A stretch of DNA of 34,185 bases, taken from Gnetum montanum (lineage: Eukaryota; Streptophyta; Gnetopsida; Gnetales; Gnetaceae). The position numbers and the translations under genes were made by a program. Positions 1 to 9,348 of this stretch are shown here, piece after piece (the stretch's first letter is position 1; every line of letters starts with the position of its first letter). Below the pieces are notes generated by a model. That model had not been told where the DNA came from. It saw only the letters and a list, made by a program, of their open reading frames with translations, and made no database searches. Location: the NCBI GenBank assembly GCA_015680685.1, contig MNCI01012718.1:495048-529232 (forward strand). Direction: 5' to 3'.

Positions 1-379
1 CAGCCATGCAGGGCACCCAGCAGGCAGCCAGTTTCATGGACACGAAGGACCACCGAAACACTCTAGATATCCTCCATGAACTGGAGCGCCCCGACTGCAC
101 CTGCCGACGACTGCCGACAAACCCATAAGGGGTGGTCGGGCCAGGGTGGTGGGGGACGCTTGCCCCCCTCTACTGGGTCGGGGCCCCCCCCCCCCCCCCC
201 TGCTGTTGCCCAAGGTTGGCTCTAGGGTCAGTGTTTGTCTTTTCGTGGGAGCTATTTTGATTAATTTGGGGATCCTCCCCTCTCATGGAGGGGCCATTCC
301 TGATGGCCCACCACTTGTAACCTCTTGTACCATGTTTTGTGTTTCTCAGTAATATAATCCTGACTTTCTCAAAAAAATG
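1..379 (+). mobile_element. Possible 3' tail of a LINE, cut by the window start
   Basis: This GC-richer stretch ends in a short A run at about 371-377 after a segment (about 340-370) resembling the tails of plant L1-type LINEs, where a weak AATAAA-like signal precedes a short poly(A). A run of 17 C residues lies at 184-200. The one open frame here (146-352) is proline/glycine/leucine-rich and is read through that C run, so it is not a credible gene. No reverse transcriptase remains, so the assignment rests on tail shape only. It could equally be the end of another transcript-derived element. Confidence 0.25.
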
Positions 380-508
380 TGTTAAAGCAAAGTGAATGTG
401 ACCATGATATCATTGTCTCTTAGATTTACCTCACAAAATTATGATGAGAAAAGAAACATAAGAAATCATGTGCAAGGATGATGTCATATATACATCCAAT
501 ATATATAC

Positions 509-608
509 CTTTATAGAGGCGATCCAAGGCATCCAGCGAATCATACCTTCCCTGTCAGACCATAATTGATAGGCTAACGATGCAGGAACATCAACTTCTA
601 TAGAGGTC
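509..608 (-). CDS. Single exon of a START/SRPBCC (polyketide cyclase/dehydrase-like) protein
   Basis: On the minus strand a 100-bp exon is bounded by an acceptor (TTGCAG, ending at 609) and a donor (AAG then GTATAT, starting at 508). It begins with one base of a split codon followed by 33 uninterrupted codons, including VDVPASLAYQLWSDREG and then RWMPWIASIK. The pattern of an acidic strand, a VPAS turn, a YxLWSDRE helix and a WMPWI strand is what I recall from the start of plant and cyanobacterial cyclase/dehydrase and lipid-transport proteins of the START-like fold, which bind a hydrophobic ligand in a helix-grip cavity. The family call is by recognition, not by search. I cannot identify the neighbouring exons. 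Toward position 1 the sequence becomes repeat-like, so this may be an orphan exon of a pseudogene or one exon of a gene with long introns. Codons and splice sites look undamaged, unlike the transposon relics nearby. Confidence 0.45.
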
Positions 609-1496
609 CTGCAATTGAACTCCAACATGCTCTTAGAAGAAAATATGAGAATCCAGTGCTTATAAACATATGTAAGTGGATGCCATGAATAAGTGTAAAC
701 CAAACAATCAACAAACAACATCAAACAAATCCTATAAGAATTATTCATTCAGGTAAAGCATATATACATAATTATACGCATGCATGATGCTGAAACAGAA
801 TTTTATTATTTCATCTTAAAAGATCCTAGGGGGCAAAGTAATTACACAATTTTAAGTAATCTAAAACTGTCGTGAATGTAGTGGACCAAGGTTAAAGTAG
901 GAAGTTGGGGATGGGGGATGGGGGTATGCAAGGAATCCATAGGAAAAACCACCGTCTGAACCACAGCCAGCCAAAATACCTCAATCATAGCTGAAACCCA
1001 TAACTTCTGAACTGAAAAACCAACAAATTTACCAAAGTAAAAAGTAAAAGAATGCATTCAAATTATCTGAAACTATTTTCCATTAGTTTGCAAAAACTCT
1101 GTTATAGCACATTTGAGGAAGAGGTGTTATTCATATATAATTTTGTTATCAAAAAGAATATGCATGTCCATTTTACATATAAAATTTCTTTCTATCCATA
1201 CATTTCTATTGTTAAGTGATGTGAACTCATTTTCGCTTTACTAATTTGTATCCTTAGACAAAGTCGTATTTTAGCATCTATGCAATATGGATATTTTCTT
1301 AGAGAGATAGAGAAGGGTCTGAATTTTATTAGAAATCAAAAGAAAAGGTACATCTTTGGAAAAAACAGAGGCCCTAGCAGGCCATAGGGAGGCAAAGCCC
1401 TCCCAGTCGTAAGGACAAGAATAAACAAATTAAAATCACCTCATAGGAACACGATCACAGTTTCAAGAGATACAGGCAAACATTCATCCAGATTTA
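609..1496. other. Unassigned AT-rich stretch
   Basis: No convincing gene. On the minus strand, 1310-1440 has the look of a transcript tail (an AATAAAATT-like signal close to a TC-rich stretch) and could be a LINE or transcript end. A small minus-strand segment near 980-1015 has acceptor- and donor-like borders (TTTTTCAG and GAG-GTATTT) and could be a tiny exon upstream of the 509-608 exon, but it is too short to judge. Confidence 0.3.
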
Positions 1497-1709
1497 CATG
1501 AGACCTTTACAATCCTCACCCCATTTGGGTATTTTACTCCAATTAACTATGCATGTAACAAAGGGAGAGGTGAACAGTTTGAAACATTGCTTAAAATATT
1601 CATCATGCTTCCATAGGACCTTTTCCCTGCTTTGGTCATCCTCCAAGGCATCCAGCACATTTCGGAGCAGTTTGAACTTTTCCCCATCACCCCCTTTGTC
1701 CAGGTGAGC
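1497..1709 (-). CDS. Unclassified 71-codon open segment, possible exon
   Basis: The frame is open for 71 codons on the minus strand, from just after a TAG at 1710-1712 to a TAA at 1494-1496. It has no obvious start Met. The translation has balanced, protein-like composition: a DKGGDGEKFKLL segment, a charged helical part (LDALEDDQSREK) and an aromatic/basic part (WKHDEYFKQCFKLF). The TAG at its 5' edge would serve as the AG of a splice acceptor, though the preceding pyrimidine tract is poor. I do not recognise the family. It lies on the same strand as the START-like exon about 0.9 kb downstream, so both could belong to one gene, but the sequence does not show that. The alternative is a fragment of an unknown mobile element, since a transcript-tail-like sequence follows. 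Confidence 0.3.
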
Positions 1710-1712
1710 CTA

Positions 1713-2555
1713 ACACCTTTCCTATTTTGAAAATCTAGGCTGAAGAGGCAAAGTGCAGAACCTCCAAGACATGAAATGGGCAAATCTTATTCTTGTAAAT
1801 CATGTTCCTAGTATTATAGCTAGCCTTTTGCAACTAAACATCCCTACTGAACTTGGACCTAATGGGAGTGAAGCAGTAGTATTATAGCTTTCCCTAGCAG
1901 GAAAAGGGGGTTTCTACACTAATGACTAAGCTTGATTAGAGGAGTTATTCTTGGAAGTGCAATAGCTGGCAAAGGCCCTGACTTTAGCCTAATGATGCTA
2001 TTGTATTGTAGGGTGCCAAAGTGCATTATCAAACCAATGGGTCTTATCATATCATCTCCATCCTAGAGCTTACAACAATCCTTGAAGTAGGTGTCATGGT
2101 GCATGAGGAGATCATCTCGTATGTATTCATAGGTGAGAATCTAAACAACGACAATAAAAAGTCAATGCCTAAGAGAATTGGCTCCTGTCTTGGGATGAGG
2201 AGATTCTAACCCACCTTACAATAACAAAAATCAACTAGATTGCAATGAGATGATAGACCCCCAAAACCTGATATAAGCAGCAACCTATAATCTCAAAACA
2301 TGCAGATAGTCATCTCCCAAAAGTCACTCATCAATTGAGCATTGTTGAGGATGTCCTTAAGAACAAGCTCCTCTATGCATTGGGAAGGCACAGCACACTC
2401 TGATCGAAGAAAAGGCAAAAATTTCTCCTTGATTGTGATAGGGGATCAGCAGGTGGCATAGACAAAGGATCTAGTGGTTATCCACACACCACTACAAGAC
2501 AAGGGGAGGCATGCACAACATTTGAAACCACTATATCAAAATAAATAGACGAAGC
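1713..2555. other. No recognisable gene
   Basis: Mixed-composition sequence with scattered short frames full of stops on both strands. I see no repeats, RNA genes or mobile-element ends that I can support. Confidence 0.4.
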
Positions 2556-2965
2556 CAGCCAAGAGTGAGGTGCAGCAGCAGGAGATGATCCTTAAGACTG
2601 AAGAGATCCATAAGGAGGAGGCAATGCAAGAGGAGGCAATCTAAGAGAATGAAATCCTGAAAGAGGCAACCCAAGAGGAAGGAACAGCAACTAAAAAGCA
2701 TCAACTTGCAACCTAGCAAAGGTACAATGAGGCAAAGAGACACTAGCAACCAAGGTAGAGGAAGAGATAAGAAATAGGTGGGGCAGGAAGGCAAAGAGGG
2801 CTCAAAAGAAACGAAAGGCCCAATGGTAGAGGTGGAAGAGGAGCAACAAGGACCAAAAGAAGGGGCATGGCAAGGAAGCGGGCAGATTGGAACAACCCTA
2901 AGGGGCAAGAGGCCAACAAAAGCAAACCCTATGAAGAAGGTAAAGACCTTGAGCAAGGCATAATG
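2556..2965 (+). pseudogene. Purine-rich, Glu/Lys/Arg-rich decayed coding-like stretch
   Basis: The plus strand is strongly purine-biased. One frame reads as Glu/Gln/Lys-rich (KTEEIHKEEAMQEEA and similar), then becomes Arg/Gly/Lys-rich, interrupted by several TAG/TAA stops. It could be the low-complexity hydrophilic part of an old retrotransposon gag or LINE ORF1, or simply a purine-rich repeat. The long leucine-rich frame on the opposite strand is its complement and not a gene. I cannot name a family. Confidence 0.2.
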
Positions 2966-3071
2966 AGAAGGGCAATGAAGACCAGGAGGAGGAGCTACAC
3001 AAGGAAGAAAAGAATCAAAGGCAATGGAGGAAGGCTATGGTTTTAACTTTTAACATCTTCATCTCTAATCC

Positions 3072-3155
3072 TTTTTAAGTAAAATTGTCTTTCCATATGC
3101 ATTACTCCAAAAGTTTTTAAGTAAAATTGTCTTTCCATATGCATTTCTCCAAAAG
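3072..3155. repeat. 42-bp tandem duplication
   Basis: Two adjacent copies with a 42-bp period (3072-3113 and 3114-3155). Both contain TTTTTAAGTAAAATTG and then CTTTCCATATGCATT, with one clear difference (ACTCC against TCTCC). The near identity suggests a recent slippage or unequal-exchange event. Confidence 0.9.
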
Positions 3156-3690
3156 TTTTGTAATGCATTATCTCTTACCATCAAGCCAACGAAAGCTCTT
3201 TGAGTCATTAATTACCCTTCTTTAATTTCCCCTGTGTGAAGCAATATGTTCATCAATGATACCAACCATTTTCATGAGTTATTTTATGCACTTTCCTTGA
3301 AAATTTTACTTGTTATAAACTCTTTGTTTTCTGAATAGCTATGCATTGTATATCTATGTGGGTATATTAAAATGGGTGGTGGGTATTAAAATTTGTTAAC
3401 CAGTAAAAGAAGAAATCACGAACCTACTTGGTAATGTTAAATTAATTCCCTATTTTGTACATTCATATTTTGTAGACAAATATAGATGCAGTGGACCATT
3501 TCTATCCATTTGCAGGGCTTATTGATAATCTCTAGAATTTCATGAAGTTGAGGAGCAGAAAGAATGGCATCGCACCTAGAAGCCTACTAGGAAGTCACAA
3601 ATAACTGTCAGCTTCAGAGCGGAAACAACTGAAACTCAAATTTTTAACAACTTACGCCCACTGACACAGAATTTCTTTTTTAATTTATAA
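3156..3690. other. AT-rich stretch without a gene
   Basis: No open frame, RNA or repeat that I can support. If the candidate copia-like edge at 3753 is real, the part nearest it would be U3 sequence of a minus-strand LTR. Confidence 0.35.
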
Positions 3691-3720
3691 GTTATAACTC
3701 AGTGCACCTGGAGTTATAAT
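3691..3720. repeat. Short inverted repeat around GTGCAC
   Basis: Arms TTATAACTC (3692-3700) and GAGTTATAA (3711-3719) pair perfectly around a 10-base centre containing the GTGCAC palindrome. It lies in the sequence that would be U3 of the candidate minus-strand LTR starting at 3753. Confidence 0.75.
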
Positions 3721-3750
3721 GCCAAAACTTACAACTAACCTAACACCTCA

Positions 3751-3765
3751 GCATCTCCTCCTTTG
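3751..3765 (-). other. Candidate copia-like polypurine tract and LTR start
   Basis: On the minus strand AAAGGAGGAGA is followed directly by TGCTGAGGTGTTAG. This has the form of a polypurine tract abutting a TG-starting 3' LTR, as in plant Ty1/copia elements. I found no matching CA end, second LTR or RNase H sequence, so this is a shape match only. Confidence 0.2.
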
Positions 3766-4424
3766 AACAAGGAGCCAAAACGTTCGTGTTTAATATCATT
3801 TCTAAACCTTGCCTAGTTATTCTGGCGGAGAAGGTTCATTGATGCATTACGTTAAACTACATTTGGCAGTAAGCAACAGAAATCCTCTGAAAATGCATCC
3901 ACAACGGAAGCAAGTATTGTTTTGGTAACATTATGAAATGGAATTAGAAATAGATTCGACTTCCCAGCAACCACAGCCACAAAATTAATTGGATTTTGCT
4001 ACCGTTTACAGGATACTATATTCCATCACATCCTAACCAGGAGTCAATTGAGAAGAAATTTTTACACAAACTTTGTGAAAACTGAAAAAAAGTGATGCCA
4101 AGTGGCAAATATACAAATGGAAGGAAATAGGCATACTTGCATTCCTGCCAAGCCATGAATACTTTTGCAATCCTGCTGCGACCCACAAAACCTGCAGCCA
4201 ATCTTTTAGGCTTTGGCCTGTTTCCATGAAAGACATGGCAGCATTGCAGAGAATTTCTGCCTCCAAATTCTTTGGTATTGCAAAAATTTTTGGAAGGAAA
4301 GGAATGCCAATATGTGCATGACAGTAGGGTCGTAGTGCCCCTCGTTGGTAGCAAAGTTGCAGTCGCCATGAGAGGCAGATGCAACAGTAAGACGACCCAT
4401 TATCCATAATTTTGGTTTCGGTGC
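3766..4424. other. Unassigned stretch with overlapping minus-strand frames
   Basis: Three overlapping minus-strand frames of 64-133 codons lie between 4016 and 4434. One has a protein-like stretch (RPKPKRLAAGFVGRSRIAKV at about 4155-4215). No frame has a recognisable domain or clear splice borders. It could hold a decayed exon, but I cannot choose the frame. Confidence 0.2.
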
Positions 4425-4512
4425 ATGACGTCATCGGCCGTGTTAAAATGCAGTATGCACCTACGCACCTATGACGTCATCAAATGTTGCACCTAGGCGC
4501 ATACTGCATTTT
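4425..4512. repeat. Imperfect inverted repeat with two ATGACGTCAT palindromes
   Basis: The 14-bp arms AAAATGCAGTATGC (4445-4458) and their exact complement (4499-4512) flank about 40 bases. Pairing extends a few bases inward with mismatches. The 10-bp palindrome ATGACGTCAT occurs twice, at 4425-4434 just outside the left arm and at 4471-4480 in the loop. TGACGTCA is the core bound by many plant bZIP factors. Whether this is a regulatory site or the remnant of a small foldback element cannot be told. Confidence 0.75.
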
Positions 4513-5718
4513 GTGAATTGTGCTATTAAAATAACTATAGGAAAGTTATCAATCACATGGATAATAAAAAGCTCAGGTACGGGGAAGTTGACTAGCCAAA
4601 CAAGGTGAAACCTCCAAAGTGAAAGTGCTAATTTGGGCTTGGTGAAACCGAAATTGCGGGGTGTTTGAAATAAAAACCTTTTCTTAACAATATTTACTTT
4701 TTAATTTAAGGTCGCAACAAAGTAAGTAGTTAAGAGTCTTACCACTAGTTTAGTTATATATTTATAATATATATCTATTATTTGGCCAAGAGAATCTTAT
4801 ATATTTTACAAATTAATAAAATCTCAAATTGATTCATTGAAAATTGATATTCATATTGAAAACCAAAATCAAAATAATAATTCTTGTGAAAAGTTCTATT
4901 AATTTGATTCATAGTGTTTTTTTTTCCAATAGCATGGACTTTACATCGCATTTTTCTCGATGGCGTGGACTTGCCATCATGTTTTGTGGGATCATATGTG
5001 GCGCATAACGTGGAGGGCAACAAAATACACTCCCCCTCCCCATATTGGCCTCTCGGCCAAAATTACAAGTGTACTTGAGAACAACCTATGATCTAACATA
5101 ACTAAGCTAAACAATTCATTTAGTCTATTCATGTATTACGATATTGCAATGCTTGTAATGCTTATGAATTGTATATTTAGGTGTTGGACATAATTGTTGC
5201 TCATTATTTAGGGCTAATAGGGGTCTCACTAGTTTTGGACCAATGAGATTGATCATACAAATCGCAATACAATCTAGTCATAAGCTTCAAGGACGATGTT
5301 GAGTGAATTGCCAAGAACACTTGCATATATGATTGCATTCAAGAAAGAAAACAAATATTATAATACGTATGATACAATTAGAACCCATGTTGGCACGTTG
5401 AGAGAGAGAGAAATATTTAAAACTTTTAGGGTACATAAGCATGATAGCACTATAACAAAGTCTAACTGCACTTGTGAAAGCAACAACTTAAACATGCACA
5501 AAACAAGGAATGAATCACTTCCCTAGAGGAAGAGCTCTTCATATGAAATTAGATGCCAAAAGCCAAAATGAAATGCTCAGAATCAAGTTGTCCCATGTGA
5601 GATATCATCCTAGGTATTTATTGTTTTTGCAACACAACAGTAGGGGTTCACTAATGTGCAAGCATCAACGAAGGTCTGTCAATGTAGCCTAGGCATCCCA
5701 AGATACATCAAAGGAGAC
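4513..5718. other. AT-rich stretch with a possible minus-strand LTR edge
   Basis: On the minus strand GGGGAGGGGGAG (5030-5041) directly precedes TGTATTTTGTTGCC, which looks like a copia-type polypurine tract and 3' LTR start, so the LTR would run left from 5029. Just outside is a 6-bp-arm hairpin, TTGGCC-TCTC-GGCCAA (5045-5060). No second LTR or coding domain was found. The remaining sequence to 5718 has only short, unconvincing frames. Confidence 0.25.
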
Positions 5719-6306
5719 TGTACTGCCTGAAATCGTCGGTCTCCGGCTGGAAGGAAAACAGAGACCGTGAGATCGCAAGACGAGAACAGAAGACCCTGCC
5801 TTCGTCTGAGGGCGAGCTGGAATGCACGAAGGCAGAGTACCTTGGGTGGTCCACACGCGGATCAAACAAGGATTTCCCCGTGCGTATGCAAAGTGCTATA
5901 CGCTGGGTTATGCATAAACAACGTAGCGAGCATAAACAAAGCGTAAACGGCGTAAAAGAGATGCGAAAAGAGCGTGAGCGTAAATAGGCATAAACAGAAT
6001 GTGTGCGCCAAGTTGACGTAAAACTGTAAACAATCTTAAGCAGCAAATGTAAACAATGGTATTACAAAGTCAAAGTACAGTGCACCGGTCTAACGTAGTC
6101 GTGAGGGAACACAAGGCGGACGAAAAGCCCCGGCGTGTGCAGAAATGACTCGGCTGGTTCGCAAGGCAGGCGGAGCGTAGAGATTGTGTGTAGGGTATAC
6201 AGGGCTCTCCAGCGTAAGAGGGTTTCAGCTCTTGTGAGCAGCGTAAATGTTCTCTGGTATGCTCCCAGATTTTGCCAACCGACCCCGGTGAAGTGGAAAA
6301 TCGGGG

Positions 6307-6314
6307 TTTTTATA
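6307..6314 (-). promoter_or_regulatory. TATA box of element E
   Basis: TATAAAAA followed by CCCC on the minus strand, immediately downstream (in that orientation) of the GCGTATACGC repeats. A good plant TATA element in the expected LTR position. Confidence 0.45.
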
Positions 6315-6410
6315 CAGGTTGTTACGTTAGACTCGGGTTGGGCGACACGTGGCGCGTTGACCGGGTGCAAAAGAATGAAATTTACAGGTGTACAGTATGT
6401 TACATCCGTT

Positions 6411-6625
6411 GGGCGTATACGCTGTATCTGGTGGGCGTAAATGCTCTGGGCGTATACGCAGGGCGTATACGCAGGGCGTATACGCTGGGAGTGCAGGGTG
6501 TATATGCTGGGCGTATACACCTGATGTGCTGAGCGTATACACTGTGGATGCTGAGCATACAGGATGCCAGCGTAAGTGTACAGGATGCCAGCGTAAGCCA
6601 AAAATGTACCCAGCGTATACACATG
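6411..6625. repeat. GCGTATACGC palindrome cluster with a perfect 13-bp tandem core
   Basis: The 10-bp perfect palindrome GCGTATACGC occurs at 6413-6422, 6450-6459, 6463-6472 and 6476-6485. The last three form tandem GGGCGTATACGCA units of exactly 13 bp. Decayed copies (GCGTATACAC, GCGTAAG and similar) continue to about 6625 and recur in the 180-bp repeats to the right. Confidence 0.9.
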
Positions 6626-6640
6626 AAAATGCTTCATTTT

Positions 6641-7140
6641 AAGGTCAAAAATTGATTTTCAAGTGCCTGAGACCTGCTGGGGACCTTGGGGAAGGTCCTG
6701 GGGGGTCTGGACGCTTGACTTTGGCACGTTTTGACTCATTTTTGGGGCCCGAAAGTCTGTCTACGCTGGCTACACCCCAGCGTATACACTAGGCATACAG
6801 GAATGGAAGACCATCATTTGGAGCCCAAAATTCGATTTTCAAGTGCCGAGGACCTGCTGGGGACCCTGGGGAAGGTCCTGGGGGGCCTGGACACTCCACT
6901 TTAGCATGTTTTGATGAGTTTTTGAGCCACGAAAGTTGCTGTACGCTGGGCCTTACGCTGGGCATGTGTAGGCCAGCGTACAGGATGCATACTTAGTGAA
7001 AACCAAGTATTCTGAGCTCAAGATTTGCCAAGTTTGATGCCAGATGTCATCGTAGTCTTCTGTGGGTCCCAGGGAACTTTTACTTGCTTGCTTTGACTTC
7101 GTTTGATGCTATTTTTGAGGCTTTCAAGCTTGGTCATGCT
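6641..7140. repeat. 180-bp tandem repeat: two close copies and a diverged third
   Basis: Copy 1 (about 6641-6820) and copy 2 (about 6821-7000) align at exactly 180 bp. Both contain GATTTTCAAGTGCC, then GACCTGCTGGGGACC, GGGGAAGGTCCTGGGGGG and a TACGCTGG unit. A third, more diverged copy (about 7001-7140) is recognisable by CTTTGACTTCGTTTGA followed by ATTTTTGAGGC, at an offset of about 192. The repeat would lie in U3 of element E. Confidence 0.85.
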
Positions 7141-7588
7141 GAGGACCAACATGACTTAGCTTAATTTGTGTCTACAAGTGTTAGCCAAAATTTTTTGTGG
7201 TGTTTCAAAGACCAAGAGGCAAAGATGACCAAACCAAGCCACCAAGGAGGGTGCATTAGCACTTCTATGCTAATGCAGGGGGTGCACTAGCACAAGGAAG
7301 TTAGCACATCCCTGCCACCTCACACTTTGTCAACTTTTCCTAGATGAAGTTGGAATGCTAGGGAACATGTCAAAATTTTTCTAAGTATCTTTGAATAAAG
7401 CCAAAAACATCTTGGAAAGCTCAAACCATGTACCAAGCTTGCAAGTGTGAACTAGAAGACCATGATGTAAACCTGGGAGGTAGAAACCTCAACCATGTGT
7501 GCGAAAACCACAAACACAAGGTACATGACACACATCCTAAATTCAAGGCTTACAATTGACTTACAAATTGCCACTAGATGACTCATCA

Positions 7589-8351
7589 AGTACCTATATA
7601 TATAAGCCATCTATTACATTAATGAATGTCATTAGTGCAATAGGTAGGGAGACTCTTGGTATTGTTTTTGTGATTTATAGTAACAGTCAATGAATGCTTT
7701 ACAGCGTGAACTCAATCAATTATCAAAAGTCTAATTCAAGTTGCATTGTACCTAAACACAATTCATGATGGTAATAAGAATAGTATTCATTCTACTTCAT
7801 TGTAGCACTCTAAATTAGTTTAAATTTATCTTCCCACATTTATTTCCATGTTCTTTACCTTTCAATAACTAAGCATAATGATTTATGTTTTCATGTGCAT
7901 TAGTAACTTATTCAAATGAGTGTGGCTAGTTTTGAGTATAAACACGTTACCATTTGATAACCCTAGTAGTCTTAGCACTTGGTACACCTAGTAATGAACA
8001 CTTGGTAATCCCATAAGCACTTGCATGAGTTCATGGTGTGTAATGCAAACTAGGAATGGATGCTCATTCCTCTTAAGCTAGAATAGATTTTACTTTACTG
8101 TAGTTTGATTAATTAGTTATTTTCTATATTTTAATATTATTAATTAAAAGACTAAAAACATCATTATTATATGCCTCACTTAGGACTAAAACCATATGCT
8201 TAGAACCCCAACTAATTCAAGTGGAAAGATAGTGTAATCAATGGTCATCTATCTGGATACTCTACTAGTCCCATCCATTGATTATGACATGGTCTCTTGC
8301 AACACTTGTGGATCATATAGTTGAGTGCATGGCATGCTCATCACTCATCAA
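7589..8351 (+). mobile_element. Element D: diverged, 5'-incomplete LTR of the A/B/C family
   Basis: The right end reads ...TAGTTGAGTGCATGG...ACTCATCA and aligns with the ends of the other LTRs (GGTTGAGTGTAGGGG...CACTCATCA). Further left, the CTTGGTA...CACTTGGTAATCCCA block, the CCTCACT..GGACTAAA block and CTATCT.GATAC match R-U5 of element A in order. TATATATAAGCC at about 7595-7606 is in TATA-box position. No tRNA-Asp primer site follows 8351, so it is not joined to an internal region. U3 is missing or displaced; it may lie left of element E if E inserted into it. This is the most diverged member of the family here. Confidence 0.55.
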
Positions 8352-8479
8352 ATAATATTAATAATAAGTCAAAATATTTATTTAGAGTACATCACATGTT
8401 TAACACCAAGTAGAAAATATCAAAAGCAATATGGAAAGTGAAAGCTTTCCAATTTTTATGAATGTCTACTTATGTTTAC
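8352..8479. other. Short AT-rich spacer between elements D and A
   Basis: Pre-insertion sequence in which element A landed. It continues at 14121 beyond A. Nothing else is recognisable. Confidence 0.5.
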
Positions 8480-8484
8480 AATGT
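8480..8484. repeat. Target-site duplication of element A, left copy (AATGT)
   Basis: AATGT directly precedes TGATGAG and is repeated exactly at 14116-14120 after CATCA. A 5-bp duplication is typical of Ty3/gypsy integration. Confidence 0.9.
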
Positions 8485-9338
8485 TGATGAGTGGCGAGGT
8501 ACCCCTACACTCAACCATATGAATATGAGCGTTCATGCACGATTTGGTCAAACTTCACAAACGAACTAGTTGTGGTATCTAGATAGTTACTCGTTGATCG
8601 TAGTTCATTGTCTTCCCACCTAGACTAGTATTTGCTTTGTCACGTATGATTTAGTCCAGAGTGAGGTGTATGATGTGGTCCTAAACTAGTGCTACTCCTA
8701 GAGGTAATGGAAAATAACTTTAATTAAGCTAAGAGGGAAAGGGTGAAGAGAGTCTAAGTGAGCCTAAGTGTGATGAGCGTCCCTTAATCATCTATACACA
8801 TCTTGAACCTCATGTACTACCACTGGGATTACCAAGTGCATGTCCTAGGTATGCTACTGGGATACCAAGTAGTCACACTTAAATGCTCGTGATTAAGTCA
8901 TACTCATTCCGCATTTAATAATAGGGTAGGAGAGGAAGGTAAAGAGATATTAAGTAAGAAAGCAATAAATAATAGTTAAACTAAGTGAATGCTGCAATGA
9001 TGAAGTAATCTCGATCTTTATTGTCAGTCATATGTGTGTCCAAGTACGACACACTCAAATAAAGGTTCCGTACAATTACAATCATCACATTGCTAGCATG
9101 CACTAGGGAAAGGGTTGAGATGAACTAAAAATTGACAAAAAGATCCTACTCTAAAACTAACTTTTCCTATGCACCCAAATGTGTATTTAAAGGCTTACAT
9201 AGGGATCACGATATCGCGTATTCGATATCGTTAGCCAGGTTGTGATATCGGGGGTTCGATATTGGGACTCATCAGACCTAAGATCTTGTACCTGATATCA
9301 AGGGTCTAATAATAGGGGTCTAATATCAGGACTCATCA
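8485..9338 (-). repeat. Element A 3' LTR
   Basis: 854 bp. On the minus strand it starts TGATGAGTCC at 9338 and ends CACTCATCA at 8485. U3 contains repeated GATATC-centred units (CGATATCG at 9209-9216 and 9223-9230). The TATA box is the complement of 9184-9191 (TTTAAATA, altered from TATAAATA in the partner LTR). It is about 33 bp shorter than the 5' LTR, mostly through loss of one U3 repeat unit. Confidence 0.92.
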
Positions 9339-9348
9339 TATCCCCACA
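9339..9348 (-). other. Element A polypurine tract
   Basis: Minus-strand TGTGGGGATA sits directly before the TGATGAGTCC start of the 3' LTR, the site where plus-strand DNA synthesis would be primed. Element B has the comparable GTGGGGGCA. Confidence 0.75.

Larger units (their letters stand above)
5724..7588 (-). mobile_element. Element E: probable solo LTR (minus strand) with palindrome-rich U3
   Basis: This is a CpG- and GC-richer block in AT-rich surroundings. Read on the minus strand it would start TGATGAGTC at 7588 and end CAGGCA at 5724. A TATA box (TATAAAAA, complement of 6307-6314) is followed by about 0.6 kb of possible R-U5. Upstream lie palindromic GCGTATACGC repeats and a 180-bp tandem repeat, the arrangement seen in the better-defined LTRs further right. 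The flanks TGTAC (5719-5723) and AGTAC (7589-7593) match in 4 of 5 positions, like a mutated target duplication. No primer-binding site, polypurine tract or coding sequence adjoins it, so it would be a solo LTR. The boundaries are inference, while the TATA box and repeats are plainly visible. Long minus-strand frames here (for example 6062-6637) are by-products of the repeats. Confidence 0.38.

Noticed and set aside
524-1656. Identical 14-mer CCAAGGCATCCAGC at 524-537 and 1643-1656, in the START-like exon and the unclassified frame
   Set aside because: The match does not extend and is read in different frames, so it is most likely chance.
2531-2956. 141-codon leucine/proline-rich minus-strand frame
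   Set aside because: Complement of a purine-rich stretch; low complexity, with no domain or splice signals.
6413-6485. Regularly spaced short repeats suggestive of a CRISPR array
   Set aside because: Units are contiguous 13-mers without unique spacers, in a plant retroelement context with no cas genes.
6062-6637. 191-codon minus-strand open frame rich in Tyr, His and Arg
   Set aside because: It is a translation of the GCGTATACGC repeats and LTR-like sequence; similar frames appear on both strands, as expected of a palindromic array.
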